From positions 124,001 through 188,000 of the forward strand of contig JAUIRK010000227.1 of assembly GCA_030549495.1 (NCBI GenBank): a stretch of DNA of 64,000 bases. Direction: 5' to 3'. Source of the DNA: Nectonema munidae. Its lineage: Eukaryota > Nematomorpha > Nectonematoida > Nectonematidae. Of the stretch, positions 34,718 through 46,888 are shown piece by piece; the stretch's first letter is position 1, and every line of letters begins with the position of its first letter. Both the position numbers and the translations under genes were made by a program. The notes under the pieces are model-generated. The model saw nothing but the letters and a program-made list of their open reading frames with translations, ran no database searches and was not told the DNA's origin.

Positions 34718-35036
34718 ATGGAAAAAAGAGTCTGATACAAAAAGATCTCTTTTTTTATATAAAATTTAAGGAAGAATTAAAAACCTTATTAACAACTGTT
34801 TCAAAATGTCAAGGGATTGATAAAAACACGGTAAGTTGAAATAAAAAAGACTGTTTGAAAAGATGAAAAGCATGTATGATTCACAACAAGGGCAGGCAAA
34901 TCAAACAACGATTAGTAACTTGATTAGGAACTTTTAACATTTTGCAATGATTTGCCTTTTATAAAGAAAAAAACCTATCAGAAAAAGTTATAGAGCTTCA
35001 ACAAAAACTAAAAATTTTTTACAGGATAATTTAAGT
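34718..35036. other. Unassigned stretch before hAT fragment
   Basis: A broken + strand frame here may be further upstream coding sequence of the hAT fragment at 35050, but I cannot identify motifs. Otherwise nothing is seen. Confidence 0.25.
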
Positions 35037-35049
35037 TTTTTGAAAACTA

Positions 35050-35192
35050 ATTTGACGTATCCACAACAGCATCTTCTCATATTTCTAACGACATGGGAAT
35101 GCGAACAAGAGTTTTCTACCTTTCTTACAATCAAGTCGAAGACAAGAAATCGTTTTGTAAACCCAGAACACAATTTCCGTCTAGGGTTATGA
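35050..35192 (+). pseudogene. hAT transposase C-terminal fragment
   Basis: The frame reads LTYPQQHLLIFLTTWECEQE, FSTFLTIKSKTRNRFVNPEH and NFRLGL, then stop (35190-35192). This is the end of a hAT dimerisation domain: CE with the catalytic Glu, FSTL, then basic RNR, as in the SCAND3/FAM200-like group. Upstream codons are interrupted by stops. No terminal repeats were found. Confidence 0.65.
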
Positions 35193-35476
35193 CTTTTTTT
35201 TATTTTTCTTTTCCTGTATAATAATTAGATGAACTTTTTTTTAAAATACTCAAAAAAAAGAAAAACTTATTCATATAATTAAAAAAGTTCACCCCGCGTG
35301 CCAAAAAAATGATCCATATTCCAATAATCTCCCTTCCTTTTCAAGATCATCAACATTTGTCATGTTTTTTAGGAAAAAAGTTTTTAACTATTTTTACCAA
35401 AATGAATATAATTTTAATACTTTGTAATACATTAAAAAAATTAAACACAAATAAATAAAAAAATTTTAAAATTTAT
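35193..35476. other. AT-rich stretch between two hAT fragments
   Basis: No coding signal on either strand. It separates a + strand hAT tail from the minus-strand ORF that ends at 35477, so the two are convergent and probably belong to different elements. Confidence 0.3.
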
Positions 35477-36319
35477 TTAATCAATATTTAACAAAATAAA
35501 TCTTGCTCCAATTTTTTCCTTTTTTTTGCAAATATAGTATAGTTCTTGAAGGCATTTTATTGCACGCTCTGCGCATTGATTAGTTCTTGCTACATTCACT
35601 AATGAAATTTCTTGACTCCAAAAATTTTTTACAGTATTGAGTGCTTTTTGACAAAAAAAACTATTACACAACTCTTGAAAGCTGTCTTTGTTAAATTTTT
35701 GATCACTGAACCAATATTTTGCCCATTTGTATGCAATGAACTGACATGTTTTAAGTAAACTTTCACTTTTTTCAGGTAGAAGAATATAAGCTAGCAAAAC
35801 TATTATAGCTCTAGAGTTCCATCTTGCATTGCTTAAATTAGGTATTTTTTGAAAACGTATCTTTGGAAACTCTTTATTACTTTCGAAATAAATAAAAACT
35901 TGAACCAAATGATATAAAAACTTCATATCATTTCTCCATTTTTGAACTTGTTCAAGTTCTTTCAACCCATTCCGAAAATTTTTTTTCAAAAGTTCATACT
36001 TACTTAATACTTCAGATACAAAAAAGTAATCAACGTTTGGGGAGCTATTTTTGTTCCCAAATTCCTGATCCATAACTAAACGTAGAACTCTGTCAAGGAT
36101 ATGATGCTGACAAGCAATAAATTGGGGTTCTTCAAAACCCTTTTCAACGAATTTTCTTTGCAGTTGAACAATGACACCATTTTTATTACCAGTGTTAACA
36201 TTGGTAGTATCTGCTATAATAATTTTTATGTTCTCCCATATATTAAATTCATCAATAGATTTTAAAATTTCTTTAACAATTGTGCTTGACTTTCCATCTG
36301 AAAGCTGTAATGCTTTCAA
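35477..36319 (-). pseudogene. hAT-like DDE transposase ORF, 280 codons, open
   Basis: A single open frame without internal stops. It contains IIIADTTNVNTGNKNGVIVQ, QFIACQHHILDRVLRLVMDQ, LSNARWNSRAIIVLLAYILL and, near the end, RTNQCAERAIKCLQELYYIC. The arrangement (Asp, CxxH about 30 residues later, RWN, a late Glu in CAERA) is like a hAT catalytic core. It belongs to a family I remember as abundant but unnamed in arthropod genomes. The N terminus is missing: the frame runs into AT-rich DNA at 36320 with no zinc finger. No terminal repeats were located, so it is likely a fragment. Confidence 0.55.
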
Positions 36320-38095
36320 TTTGATTTCTTTTTTTTTCGTTTTTTAAAACAAGAACTTGTTTTAAATAACTTTAAAGGCAAAGTTAAAGATGAACCTTCA
36401 ACAGTATACGATAAAAATTAGAAAAAAATATTAATATACCCTCTAGACATAATATAAGCGATATTCTGTTGTCCCTAGTACGACACAAACCGTGATGTAG
36501 TGCCTTCAAACACCCGATTGTATATTTACCTTTACATTTACACTCGTTCATCATGTACATAAAAAGGGTAGATGAATGACAAATTTTAAATTGCAGAAAA
36601 CAGCTTTGTTTGTTTGTTTGTTTAACAAATATCAAAATTGTTTATTCAAAAATTAATTGACCTTGGATTTTATGAATCCAATAGGAATTTTATATAAAGT
36701 ATTTATTTTCCATTGTACACAATCAAAGTAAATAAATTGCAAATATAAAGTCTTTAATTGTAACATGAGGAAATAATTTTATATGAGATAATGTGTAGAT
36801 TTATTTTAAAAGGAGCAATACTTGTAATTTTGATCCAAGGTAAATTTTTTTTTTTTGATCAGTAAGATTTTTTGAATGTGATCAGGCTCACCATATTTTT
36901 TGTGACAAAAACGGGACATTTTAACAAATACCAGCAAAAAAACGATAATTTTCAAAATCAAGTTTAGTTGAGTGTAACTTATATCACATTATAATAAAAT
37001 AAATTTGATGCATGCGTAAAAATAATATACCAAAATTTTTTTATCGGTTTTTTAGGCTAAAATGCCTTCAATCTTATTTTCCTGATGAAGTAAGTTTACG
37101 CAATAAATGTTGGTCTTTCGACGTTTCAGAATAAACTTCGTCACATTCTTAATTCATTTTTATATTTAAAAATTCCCAATCAGAAGACACCTATTTAAAA
37201 GCAAAAAGCACACATTTTACGTTTCGGAAGCAAAAAAGAAGAACATCGAGACATGTAGAGGCAAATCCAGAAGTCTTGTCACTAAATACAATATTGTATC
37301 ATTTAATTGATTATAATAATAAATGGAAATTATGTGGAGTTGTTTTTCGTGCTAAACCATTGAGTTAGATATGTGTTATACTATATAATGATATAAAAAA
37401 CGGGGGATTTAAAAAAGACGGGACCTTAAATATACATGATAAAAACAGAGCTGACTCTTTAAAACGGTGAGTAAGGGTAGCTTACATATAATTACATATA
37501 CACCTTATATATTATGAAAAATGCAAATTTAGTGATTCCTTAATAGAGAAAAATATATGGTGGGCAGAATCTAAATTTTATATAAAATTAACCAGATTTT
37601 TGGATACAAGACAAGGCTTTATTTATCAATGAATATGCATATAAATATATTTACAACTAAAAAAAAAATAAATTCAAACATCGTTTGTTTTGACTTAAAA
37701 GTAATTAGGTTTCAAAAGTTTATCAAAATCGCAAGAAATCGAACAAATTTAACCAAATTAGTTTTTCAACAAAAACCTTTTAACAGAAGAGCAACTTTAT
37801 CCGATTAAATCCTTGTATTTTTGATAAAATAACAGACTTTTGTATTGTTGGAGAGCTTAGCAATCACTCAAGTAAGATAATTTCTAAAAAAACATTGATT
37901 TTAAGAGTAGGTTATTTAACTTTTAAATATGTAGTGCGAATTTGAGTCCAAGCTTTGAAGTATAGGACTACCGATCTTTTGCGAGTGAAAGTCTTTTAAT
38001 TTTAGCAAGGAATACTCTTTAAACAAATGATTTGTGTGAAATATTCTTTTAATTCTTTTAAGTGGTAGTTTTTAATTAAAAACTACTCTAAATGC
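36320..38095. other. Unassigned; possible element near 36.9-37.4 kb
   Basis: No gene is supported. Phrases ATTTTTTGTGACAAAAACGGG at 36890-36912 and AAACGGGGGATTTAAAAAAG near 37400 recall hAT-type terminal or subterminal sequence, but their ends do not pair convincingly. TTTG repeats occur near 36605-36622. The rest is AT-rich. Confidence 0.25.
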
Positions 38096-38099
38096 TTCG

Positions 38100-39717
38100 C
38101 GATTTAGAATTTCGAGAGGCTCTACATTGTGATGAGCATAATTTAATAACTACAATTCAGATGTCACATGATCATTAAAATTGAGACCAATACAAACCTG
38201 AAGATTAAACTTGTTAACAACATTTATACCACTGATTGAAAAAAGTACAGGATGAAGACCTACTTTTTTCGATACAATCATTGCATTAGTCTTATTATTG
38301 TTTCTAGTGGCCTTAGTACCAACCATTTGTGAATCTTTTCCAAGTTTGGCAAACGCTTTCTCTCATATTCAAATCATATTTAAAAATAATGTAATGTCAT
38401 CTGTATAGATTAAATATTCAAAAAAAATGAGAACATTAGTGCAAATCCTTCATATAGATAGTAAAAAGCAAAGGAACTAAAATTGATCATTTTGGTACGC
38501 AACCTGTAACACACCTTATATCTGAACATATTTTTTGATGCGATATATACAGGCCATCTTTTTTTATTGCTATGTTATGTTATGTTATATGTCATTGAAA
38601 CAAACAAACGGTTTCCTATTTTTCAAATAGGAAGTAGGTAACAAGTTTATCAATCAAAAAAATATGAGGCAGTTCAGTTAAAAAAATCTTCGGAAAAACA
38701 AATTCATGATTGAAGTATAAATTATTTTGAGTGAAGGAATTTGACATTTGCATGCGAAGAATTTTTCAAAATTTTTTGAGAATGTTAGAATAATTGAGGT
38801 CGTCTGAATGTGGAGATGGTGAAGTTCTTGGCTTTTGGAGTGTTGACAGAGAAAAAGAAAACTCAATGCATCCATTGAAACAATATGAAAGTATGCTAGA
38901 AAATTTTGATAATGCCATTTTAATATGGTGGTTTAGGCGTGCGTAGATTTTTTCATTTGCACTCTTCTATTGCTCTCAAAACGCGAATGGTTCAACATAA
39001 TTCAAAGAAAAACTAGAATAATGATTATCAGGTACTTCATAATTGCCATCGCCATTAAGTGAACATGATGCCTAAATAAAATAATTATTCAACTTGCTTG
39101 CAATCAAGACTTTATCATTTTAAAAACTCCTCAAGTTTATCAATTTATTTTACCTGATGGTTGAAGAATGAATTGATTTGTGACGAAGTATCTTTTGAAT
39201 TTCTAGTAACAGAAACAAAAAATAGTGTAATATATCATATTGTTCTTTGCGTAATTGCGCAGTCTGATGTGATGTGTCGATAAAACAGAAGAGTAACTTC
39301 TGTTTCTTTTTAACATTTTATATAAAAGATCCCTTCTTTTTATCAACTAAAGTATTTCAGATGAAATCTTGATTAAATAAATTAAATATTGATTAAAATG
39401 AATTTGTGAGGAGCACTCAAATTGCATTACTATGGAAACTTTACTATGTTAACTATTTTATTACTAGTTAACTATTTTATATATTAAACTTTCCAATGCT
39501 TTACTAACTACCCCAGTCAATATATTGATATTGCAAGAGAAAGGAAACATAAAAAAAGCAGAATTTTTATAACATTGATTGTTGAAATTAATTGATAAAC
39601 AAATCGTTAAATGGTCTGAGAAATGAGTTTCAAGGACAGCTAAATCAACCATGCTAAAGAATTAGGTGTAAGGAAATTATCTATTATAGTATTTAAGAAC
39701 TTTTACTGTTAAAAAGA
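38100..39717 (-). mobile_element. LINE copy 3, 3' portion (outer LINE)
   Basis: Minus-strand remains of the same LINE type as copy 2. An endonuclease end is at 39717-39464 (SMVDLAVLETHFSDHLTICL with the SDH motif). A reverse transcriptase piece at 38560-38100 includes LIYTDDITLFL (YADD-like) and IVSKKVGLHPVLFSISGINV. The part in between is lost, and 38.6-39.4 kb is unrecognisable. Its 5' portion appears to be at 43.7-44.87 kb, so LINE copy 2 seems to have landed inside it. Confidence 0.6.
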
Positions 39718-42700
39718 ACTTTATTTAAAACATTAACAGGATCATTAATAAAAAGAAAATACATATTTTTGTATAGATCAAATTAGTAAAATTAGAGATA
39801 AAAATTTCATTGATGAGGTTAGCTTCCAAAGGTTTATATAAACCGCTTTAGGAATGTCTAACACAATTAATAAAAAAAAATATATAAAAATTAAAAAAAA
39901 CATCAATAAAAATGAATCACAAAAATTTACAGGAAAAACAGTATTTCTTAGAGCAGACGATTCTCTCTGGATAGGATTTCTTAGGGCAGACAATTCTCTC
40001 TGGATAGGCAGAGATTACTTTCTCTTTGAAGAGTTTTTTGAATTTTTTAACTGATGAACTGTTTTTTTCCAATTGTATGACGATAGACTTCATAAAATAC
40101 AGGCACTTTATTCATCACCGATTGATTGGAGAGTTGGAGTCGGTAAGAAGGTTTGACTAACCTTGAAGGTGTTCGAAAAGAATAAGCTATCCTTTCATTA
40201 TACTTTATTATGCCTTGAAAAAGATTATGCGAGGTTTGATCTAGACAGTGAAGCAAAAAGACTCCAAGCTTCAAATTATAGAGGTCTTTTATTTTAAGCA
40301 ATCCCAGTTCTCTGAAGATATGGCTTTAGTATGAAAATTTATTTAAATTAACAACAATTTTGAGTGCTTTACGATTCAATGCTTCCAGGTGCTCCATATT
40401 TGGGTTGGCAAAAGTTTATAAGACTGTAGTTTAAGTGAGGTAAAACGAGGGTTTTATAAATAATCAATTTTATATTTAAAAAAAAGAATTTTTTAATATG
40501 ATGCATTATACCCATTACTCTGCTAAGTTTCAAATTCAGATAATTTAAGTGATTTTAAAAACTTAATTTTGAGTCAAAGTTTAAACCAAGTAGATTGAAA
40601 CAATCAACAACGCATACACCACTCTTATTAAATAGGACAGAGTCAACCTTATTACTTGTGGATATAATCATTGCTTCAGTTTTGTTAGCATTCGTCAAAG
40701 CATTATTCTAAACCATTTGTAAACTCTATGGAGATTGGTATGATATATATCGAAGTTCAAGGCATTATAATCAAAAAGTAACGTCACAACCTCAGCATAC
40801 ATTAAAAAATGAAAAAAACTGAAAGACTTGTGCAAATCATTTATGTATAACACAAAAAGCAGAGGTCCAAGGATGGACCCTTATGGCACCCCTCGTGTCA
40901 AACATCTGATATCAGAACTTGTATCATCCACAGAGACATATCGTCTTCTGTTATTCAAATAAGAAGAAAAAAGAGCTATAGTTGCATGAGAAAACCCATA
41001 AATGAAAAACTTATCTAGTAAAATTTCATGAGAAATTGAATCAAACGCCTTGGTAAGATCTAAAAAGATTAATCCAGCTTTTTTTTGTTTTCTAAATAGG
41101 ATATAACTTTATCAATTAAAAAACTGTGTAGTAATTCAGTAGAGAAGTTATGTCTAAAAGCAAACTGCTTGTCAAAGTATATACTACTTTTCGATAAAAA
41201 AAAAAGACGAAACTTGATAATATATAATCTTTTCAAAATTTTTTGAAAAAACTGGGGTTACAGAAATTGGCCTAAAATTTGACACTTATAATTGTTATCT
41301 TTTTTTGGAACAGCAATAACTTTATTTAATTTCAAAGCCGATGGGAAAACAGAATACTGAATACATTTATTGAAGCACTTTGAAACTAATGTTATGTGAT
41401 GACAGTTTATGCTATAAGCATCATTTGTCATTTTCAATTTACATTCGTTTATTGCATTTAAAACATCATTTTGATCTATAAAATCCAAACTAAAACTTTT
41501 GTCATTTTGTTTCTTCATTAATACAGATTTATCAGATTTGGAGGAGTGTGGCAAAACAAAAGAATTGTTTAATTTTCATTTGTTATCACATATAATTTCG
41601 CCTTCATTAATCTCAAGTTTATCGATTTTTTCTTTTTTTGATAAACAAAGAATTAAGTTGTAGCCAAACTTCTTTTGAACTTCTTTTGTAACTAAAAAAT
41701 GCTTTATAGTATTCTTTTTTTGAAAAGGATTTCGAAGTCTTACAAGGTCATCTTTGTAAGACTAGAATAATTTTTCTTTGATTTTTTTATTTTCTTCCAT
41801 AATAAGTCTCGATTTCTAATCAGTTCACGTATTTCAGTTTTCATCCATGGTTGAAACCTAACGTTATACCTTGATTTTTTGTTACGCGCAATAGTTCTTT
41901 GAGATTTATGCACTAATAAAGAAAAAACAGAAGTTATTTTTTCAAAAAGGGTTTCAGGATTAACGCTAAGCTGTTCTATAAAAGATAACCAATTAATTTT
42001 ATGATATTCAGACAAAAAGTAAGACGTGTCGAAAGTTGATATAGTCTTCATTGCCTATTTTACGTTTAAAATTTAAATCAATTGACAGACAAATAGGAAA
42101 GTGATCCGAAAAATATGTTTCTATTACTAAGGCTTTGTATGCTGAAAATGAAGTAGGAACAAGGAAATTGTCTATGATAAAGATGGTCAGGTTGGAGAAT
42201 TGATGCAAATTTGAAAAAATTTGACAAAATTTGACTGAGAAAGTTAATTATGTTTGAGTTAGACTTAGAGACGTCATAATTAAAATCACCAGCAATAACG
42301 TTTGCAGAAGAATTAATAGAGAAAGATAAAACTGATTCAAGGTATTCATTAAATTTATCAAGGATTAAAAAATGGTCTACGATATATATTGTGTATAATT
42401 ACACTTTTTCCATATAAATTCTGTATTTCTATAGAAAAGTGTTCAAAGCTATCAGGAGATAGAAAGTTTTTTAATGTTTTAAAAATAAGATCTTTTTTAA
42501 TAAAAAAAACATAGACCACTGTGTAAAGTAAGACCACTGAAGTAACCTATAAAAGTATAAACATCAATATTGTAAACTGTATAGTCCTTTGCTCAAGTTT
42601 CTTGAAGACATATAACTTGAATATTTTGATTATATGTATTAGAAAAAGATTTAATAAATGTTACAAGTTCATCAAACTTACTTTTTAGTGATTGTATTTT

Positions 42701-43660
42701 AACGCTAACTATTTTAAAGCTATTTAGTTCAGTGTAATCATTGATACTTACACATCTATCGTTATAACGGTCTTCATCAATAATAAAATTTTGATCAAAA
42801 AACACTTGGAACTTGGAACTAAATCTAAACCAATCATATGACATCTGATTAGAAAAAGCATTCATAGTACAAAGTATTTAAATTAACCTTGTTTATTTCC
42901 CGTTGAACAACAGGACATTTAAAGTCCAGAGCAGAGTGATTAAAATCTAGGAAGCCTTTTGATTTGCAGTTAGTACAAAAATTATTATCAAACTTTTTTG
43001 TGCAAATATTACCACTATGTGACTCACTGCAATATCTGCAAACAGGTGACCTTCGATAGTTTGAAGCTGTATTCCCTATAAGGCAACAGTTTGAACATTG
43101 CTTATAAAAACATAGGGATATACTTTCCATCTATTCAATCCAAAATAAAGTTTAAAGTTATTTTTAGAAACAAATTTAAATATATTAGAGGATACGGAGA
43201 AAACAAAAAGTTTTCTGCCAGTAGTCTTAGTGTCTTTAGAAAAAAGTCATTTAAAAGTGTTACAAGCCTCATATAACTTTTTGATTTCAGGATTTTTCAT
43301 AAGAACAGACTGAATTACAAATTCATCACTGTAGTGGCTTGATAAGTTTAAACTAACTTTGGGTAGAAACTTTTTAAATTTTTCAATCTTAATATTTTTT
43401 GTGAAAGTATTTCATTAGCTTTACTTATTTTCTGTATCATTAAAAATGAAGACAAGGCTTTTCTTTAGACTTTTAAAGGAGTTAACTTGAACATCTTCAA
43501 ATAATTTCAAGGAGTTTTCAATCAAATCTTTACTGGCATCATCCTTAGGAACAAAAAGAGAATTATTGTTTTTCTTTACAACATTCGCATATGTAGAACC
43601 TGTAACTTTTTTGCTTGCAACAGAATCGCTAAATTTTTGCATCAATAATGATTACTTCCA
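39718..43660 (-). mobile_element. LINE copy 2, 5'-truncated, decayed
   Basis: A Jockey/CR1-like LINE on the minus strand starting inside ORF1. ORF1 remains include STYANVVKKNNNSLFVPKDD (43645-43421) and CCHC knuckles (43130-42849: CSNCCLIGN..., CRYCSESHSGNIC, CTNCKSKGF). The endonuclease includes IVSVKIQSLKSKFDELVTF, IQVICLQET and ETYFSDHFPICLSID. Reverse transcriptase parts include TKAFDSISHEILLDKF and GSILGPLLFVLYINDL; the YADD site reads YAEV, so the active site is lost. A C-terminal tail ends near 39780, followed by a 3' UTR with AATAAAGTTCTT at the end. Many frame changes. Confidence 0.75.
39930..40012. repeat. Two-copy 33-bp direct repeat in LINE copy 2
   Basis: ATTTCTTAGAGCAGACGATT then CTCTCTGGATAGG is repeated almost exactly as ATTTCTTAGGGCAGACAATT then CTCTCTGGATAGG. 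It lies in the 3' part of the LINE and lengthens the frame without breaking it; probably a local duplication. Confidence 0.7.
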
Positions 43661-43699
43661 AAGAAAAATGTTCAAATTTTTGATATTCATGAATTAAGT

Positions 43700-44870
43700 T
43701 TAATTTGATAATTCAAACTAATACTAACATAAAATCCCTAACTACTATGCTAAGTCAGACCACTGAAATATCTGAGATAATCATAATCATCGATATCAAA
43801 TTTATTGTACTCATTACTATCCCAGATTTCCTGAAGACCGATTATATCAATGTTCTTATTGTAATTAGATATGAAAGAACCCAAAATATTTTAAATTCGT
43901 CAAACTTACACTTGAGCGATTGAACATTCAGCCTCAAAATGTTGATATAGTTAAGTTCAGTGAAATGACAACTATTTATACAGTTATAAAAATAATATTA
44001 AAAAATGGTTACTGTTGTTTTTAAAAAAAGTATTACTGTCTTGAGTTAAAATATTATGAAAATTGGAACTAATTTTTCTATTCATGACAAGCCATGTGCA
44101 TTTTTACTTTATTTATTTCTCTTTGAACAAGGGGGCATTTATAATATATATTTGAACAACACAGATAATCTAACTTACACTTCGTACCAATTTTACGATT
44201 ATGGGACTCGAAGCAGCTCACTGCAAACTGGAGACCTGGTACATATTGAAGTTCTATGAACAGTTAAACAACAAATAGAGGACTGTTTATAAATGGATAA
44301 ACTTTGTACATAGATATGTCAAAATAAAGAGGAAAACTATAGTGAGATAAAAAGTCGAAAATTCTATTGGAAACAGAGAAAATAAAATTTTTTCTACCTG
44401 AGAAGCTAGAAGTTATTTCTTTCTTCATAAAATTTATAGATTTCTCGGTCTTCAAAAAAATAGAATCACTGCACTTTCGTTGAAAAAAGGAGATGTAAGG
44501 TTTATACTGACCTTGGGTAAAGACTTTATAAATTCTCTTTAACCATCAATCCGTTCTCTATTATTTAAATCCTTAAAGCTGAAACAAGTTTTTTTAACAT
44601 TTAATTGAATTAACCTGACCATTTTTAAAGATATTAGACGATCTTTCAATTATATTTTGATCATTTGAGCCATTTTTGGTAACAAAGGAAACATGACTGT
44701 TCTTCTTTGCTGTATCAGCATAGGACATGACTTTGACTCATTCTTTGTTTGCATCTTCAAAAACTTTGGCCTTACCATTAGATACATTAATAATAATAAG
44801 CGAATCAACTATTCTTATGAACATAAAAGAAAAAATTTCAAAATAAGATAAGGCCATTTTATGACCAACA
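43700..44870 (-). mobile_element. LINE copy 3, 5' portion (outer LINE)
   Basis: Decayed ORF1 and the start of the endonuclease on the minus strand. LNVQSLKCKFDEFKIF near 43920-43870 is the endonuclease start. 44455-44264 and the region to 44.87 kb hold ORF1-like fragments, including a knuckle-like patch near 44.1-44.25 kb. It faces the endonuclease end at 39717 across LINE copy 2, with about 100 codons of endonuclease missing at the junction. Confidence 0.5.
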
Positions 44871-45699
44871 TTTTATATGAGGGTTCAAGAAAATATGAGA
44901 ACAAACACACGCATTGACTAAAATTACATTTCAAAGAAAATTTTTATAGAAATTGAAACTTTAAAGTTTTGTCTCTTAAAAATCAAAGCATGGGACACAA
45001 AGAACCTGAAAAATACTTAAAATAGTGCATTGAATATCGTTCTTGTTTGTTCAAGAATGTAAAAAAATATTAAAAAAGTAAAGCTCTTTTCAAATTATTT
45101 ATTAATAGGCCAATTAAATTCACACCCTTCGTTGTCCCAATTGTGACGCTGACTATGAGGGAAAAACAAGTCATGAATGAACATTAGCCGGTCAATGATT
45201 TCTTCTATTGCCATACGTTGTGGAAGCTATATATATAGTAAACCCTACTTGGTCTCCTTTATGATAATACGTTTTATCTATATGCATCTAATTGAAGATT
45301 TTACCAACTAAAGGTAAAAAAGAAATAGAGGACAGCAAAAAGAAATCTACCATTTTGTCGAAAACTTAGTCGAGAAAATAATTCAACATCGTCGATTTAG
45401 TATAAAAATATTATGTATTTAAATTTGGAATAATATTTTTTGAGACAATTTTGAGGCGTCAATGGTAAATTTCATTGACGCTTTTAGACATTTTCACAGC
45501 CTAATTGCGAAAACTAAGTTCAGACATAAAAACAGTATGATTGATTTGGTACAAAAAATCTACTATATTTAAAATTTGTATGAATATTTGTAGAATTTTA
45601 TCATTAATCAAACTTTTGCTTCCTATTTGCTATAAAGTCTACAAATTGCTACAAATATTATATATATATATATATATATACTAGGATAAGCCTGTTTGT
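44871..45699. other. AT-rich, with (TA)n at 45659-45680
   Basis: No gene supported. A perfect TA dinucleotide run lies at 45659-45680, just before the minisatellite. Short phrases such as AAATATTATGTATTTAAATT recall array A but are too weak to call. Confidence 0.3.
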
Positions 45700-45702
45700 T
45701 CG

Positions 45703-45769
45703 AGCGAACCAGTTAAAGATCATTGGTACCCCCGTGATTTTAGTTCCTGTAAAAGATCCTTAGTACCCC
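45703..45769 (+). repeat. 37-bp minisatellite, left part
   Basis: Nearly two units of AAAGATCATTGGTACC plus CCCGTGATTTTAGTTCCTGT, cut at TACCCC (45764-45769) by LINE copy 1 and resumed at 50202. Confidence 0.85.
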
Positions 45770-45853
45770 ATATTTAATTAATTAAATTTTTTGACGGTTT
45801 CTTTGTCATAAATTTTGCCTTACACTGATTTTGTAAAAGATTTTTTCTGTATC

Positions 45854-46888
45854 ATGGCTGATTTGAGTCAAAACTCAATGTCAAATGATATGATTAATAT
45901 TATCAATGTTGCGAGAGAAGGTGGGATTAAATCTCTTCTTTCACGTGATAATTCTAAGGAAAATATTAGCCTGGCTCTGATATATCTTATTAAAGAATTT
46001 GATAAGCTTAAATCAACTTCTTCCTATTCTAATAACGCTGAAGATTTTTCATCTTTAAAAGAAGATGTTTCTAAAATTCAATCTGATTTGTCTATTATAA
46101 AACAAAATTTAAATATTCCCACAAAGTTGTATACTGATGCTGTTAAATCTAAAAAGAATATACTTTATGTGAAATCAGATGATGATATAGGTTCTAATTT
46201 AGCTACAATGAATATCTTTAAAAATCTTCAAGTTAATTACATTAAAGAAAAGAATAATAGTGTAAAAGTGTCTTTAGCAGATGAAGCAAATTTGGTCAAA
46301 GCTCAATCCCTACTAAATGAAAATAATGTAAAATTCAGGAAAGTTAAAAACTTATCTCCTAAAATAAAGATTAACTTACCCAATGATGTTAATTCAGATG
46401 ATTTATGTCGTGAAATTATAACAAAAAATCCTGGAATAAAAAGTTTGTTGGATGATGGGGGTATTTTTGAATATTTATACTCATTTAAATCTAATTATAA
46501 TAACATGAAAAGTTTTATTTTTAAAATTGATTCTAAAATTTACACATATCTTATTAATTCTAATTTTTATCTGTATATATATTTTAGTAAATGTAAATGT
46601 TATAATTATTATTCAAATGTTCAATGTACTAAGTGCCTTTATTTTGGTCATACCAGTACTAATTGTAGAAATTCCTCTATTCTTTGTGCCTATTGTGCTT
46701 CTGATGAGCATGTATTGAAAGATTGTAGCTTTCGATCCGACAAAAGTATGTTAAAATGTGGCAATTGTGTAAAAAACCACATTTCACAGTCTAATCATTT
46801 TTCGTGTAGTTATTCATGCCCTCTGGTTCAAAAAAATCTTACGTATGTTAAAAGTATAACCTATATTTCTTATGATGATGGTTGCTGA
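45854..46888 (+). CDS. LINE ORF1, nucleic-acid-binding protein
   Basis: 344 codons, open throughout; ATG 45854 is preferred because it is the first ATG and opens MADLSQNSMSNDMINIINVA. The N-terminal half is charged and probably coiled-coil (residues ~50-90). The C-terminal part has CCHC-type zinc knuckles: CTKCLYFGHTSTNC, CAYCASDEHVLKDC and CGNCVKNHISQSNHFSCSYS. This is the usual ORF1 of I/Jockey-type LINEs, which binds the element's RNA and helps form the particle that carries it to target DNA. The stop overlaps the ORF2 start by 17 bp in a different frame. Confidence 0.88.
   Translation: MADLSQNSMSNDMINIINVAREGGIKSLLSRDNSKENISLALIYLIKEFDKLKSTSSYSNNAEDFSSLKEDVSKIQSDLSIIKQNLNIPTKLYTDAVKSKKNILYVKSDDDIGSNLATMNIFKNLQVNYIKEKNNSVKVSLADEANLVKAQSLLNENNVKFRKVKNLSPKIKINLPNDVNSDDLCREIITKNPGIKSLLDDGGIFEYLYSFKSNYNNMKSFIFKIDSKIYTYLINSNFYLYIYFSKCKCYNYYSNVQCTKCLYFGHTSTNCRNSSILCAYCASDEHVLKDCSFRSDKSMLKCGNCVKNHISQSNHFSCSYSCPLVQKNLTYVKSITYISYDDGC

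Noticed and set aside
36880-37460. A complete hAT-type MITE suggested by ACGGGACATTTT and GACGGGACC phrases
   Set aside because: The outer ends do not pair and no 8-bp duplication could be found.
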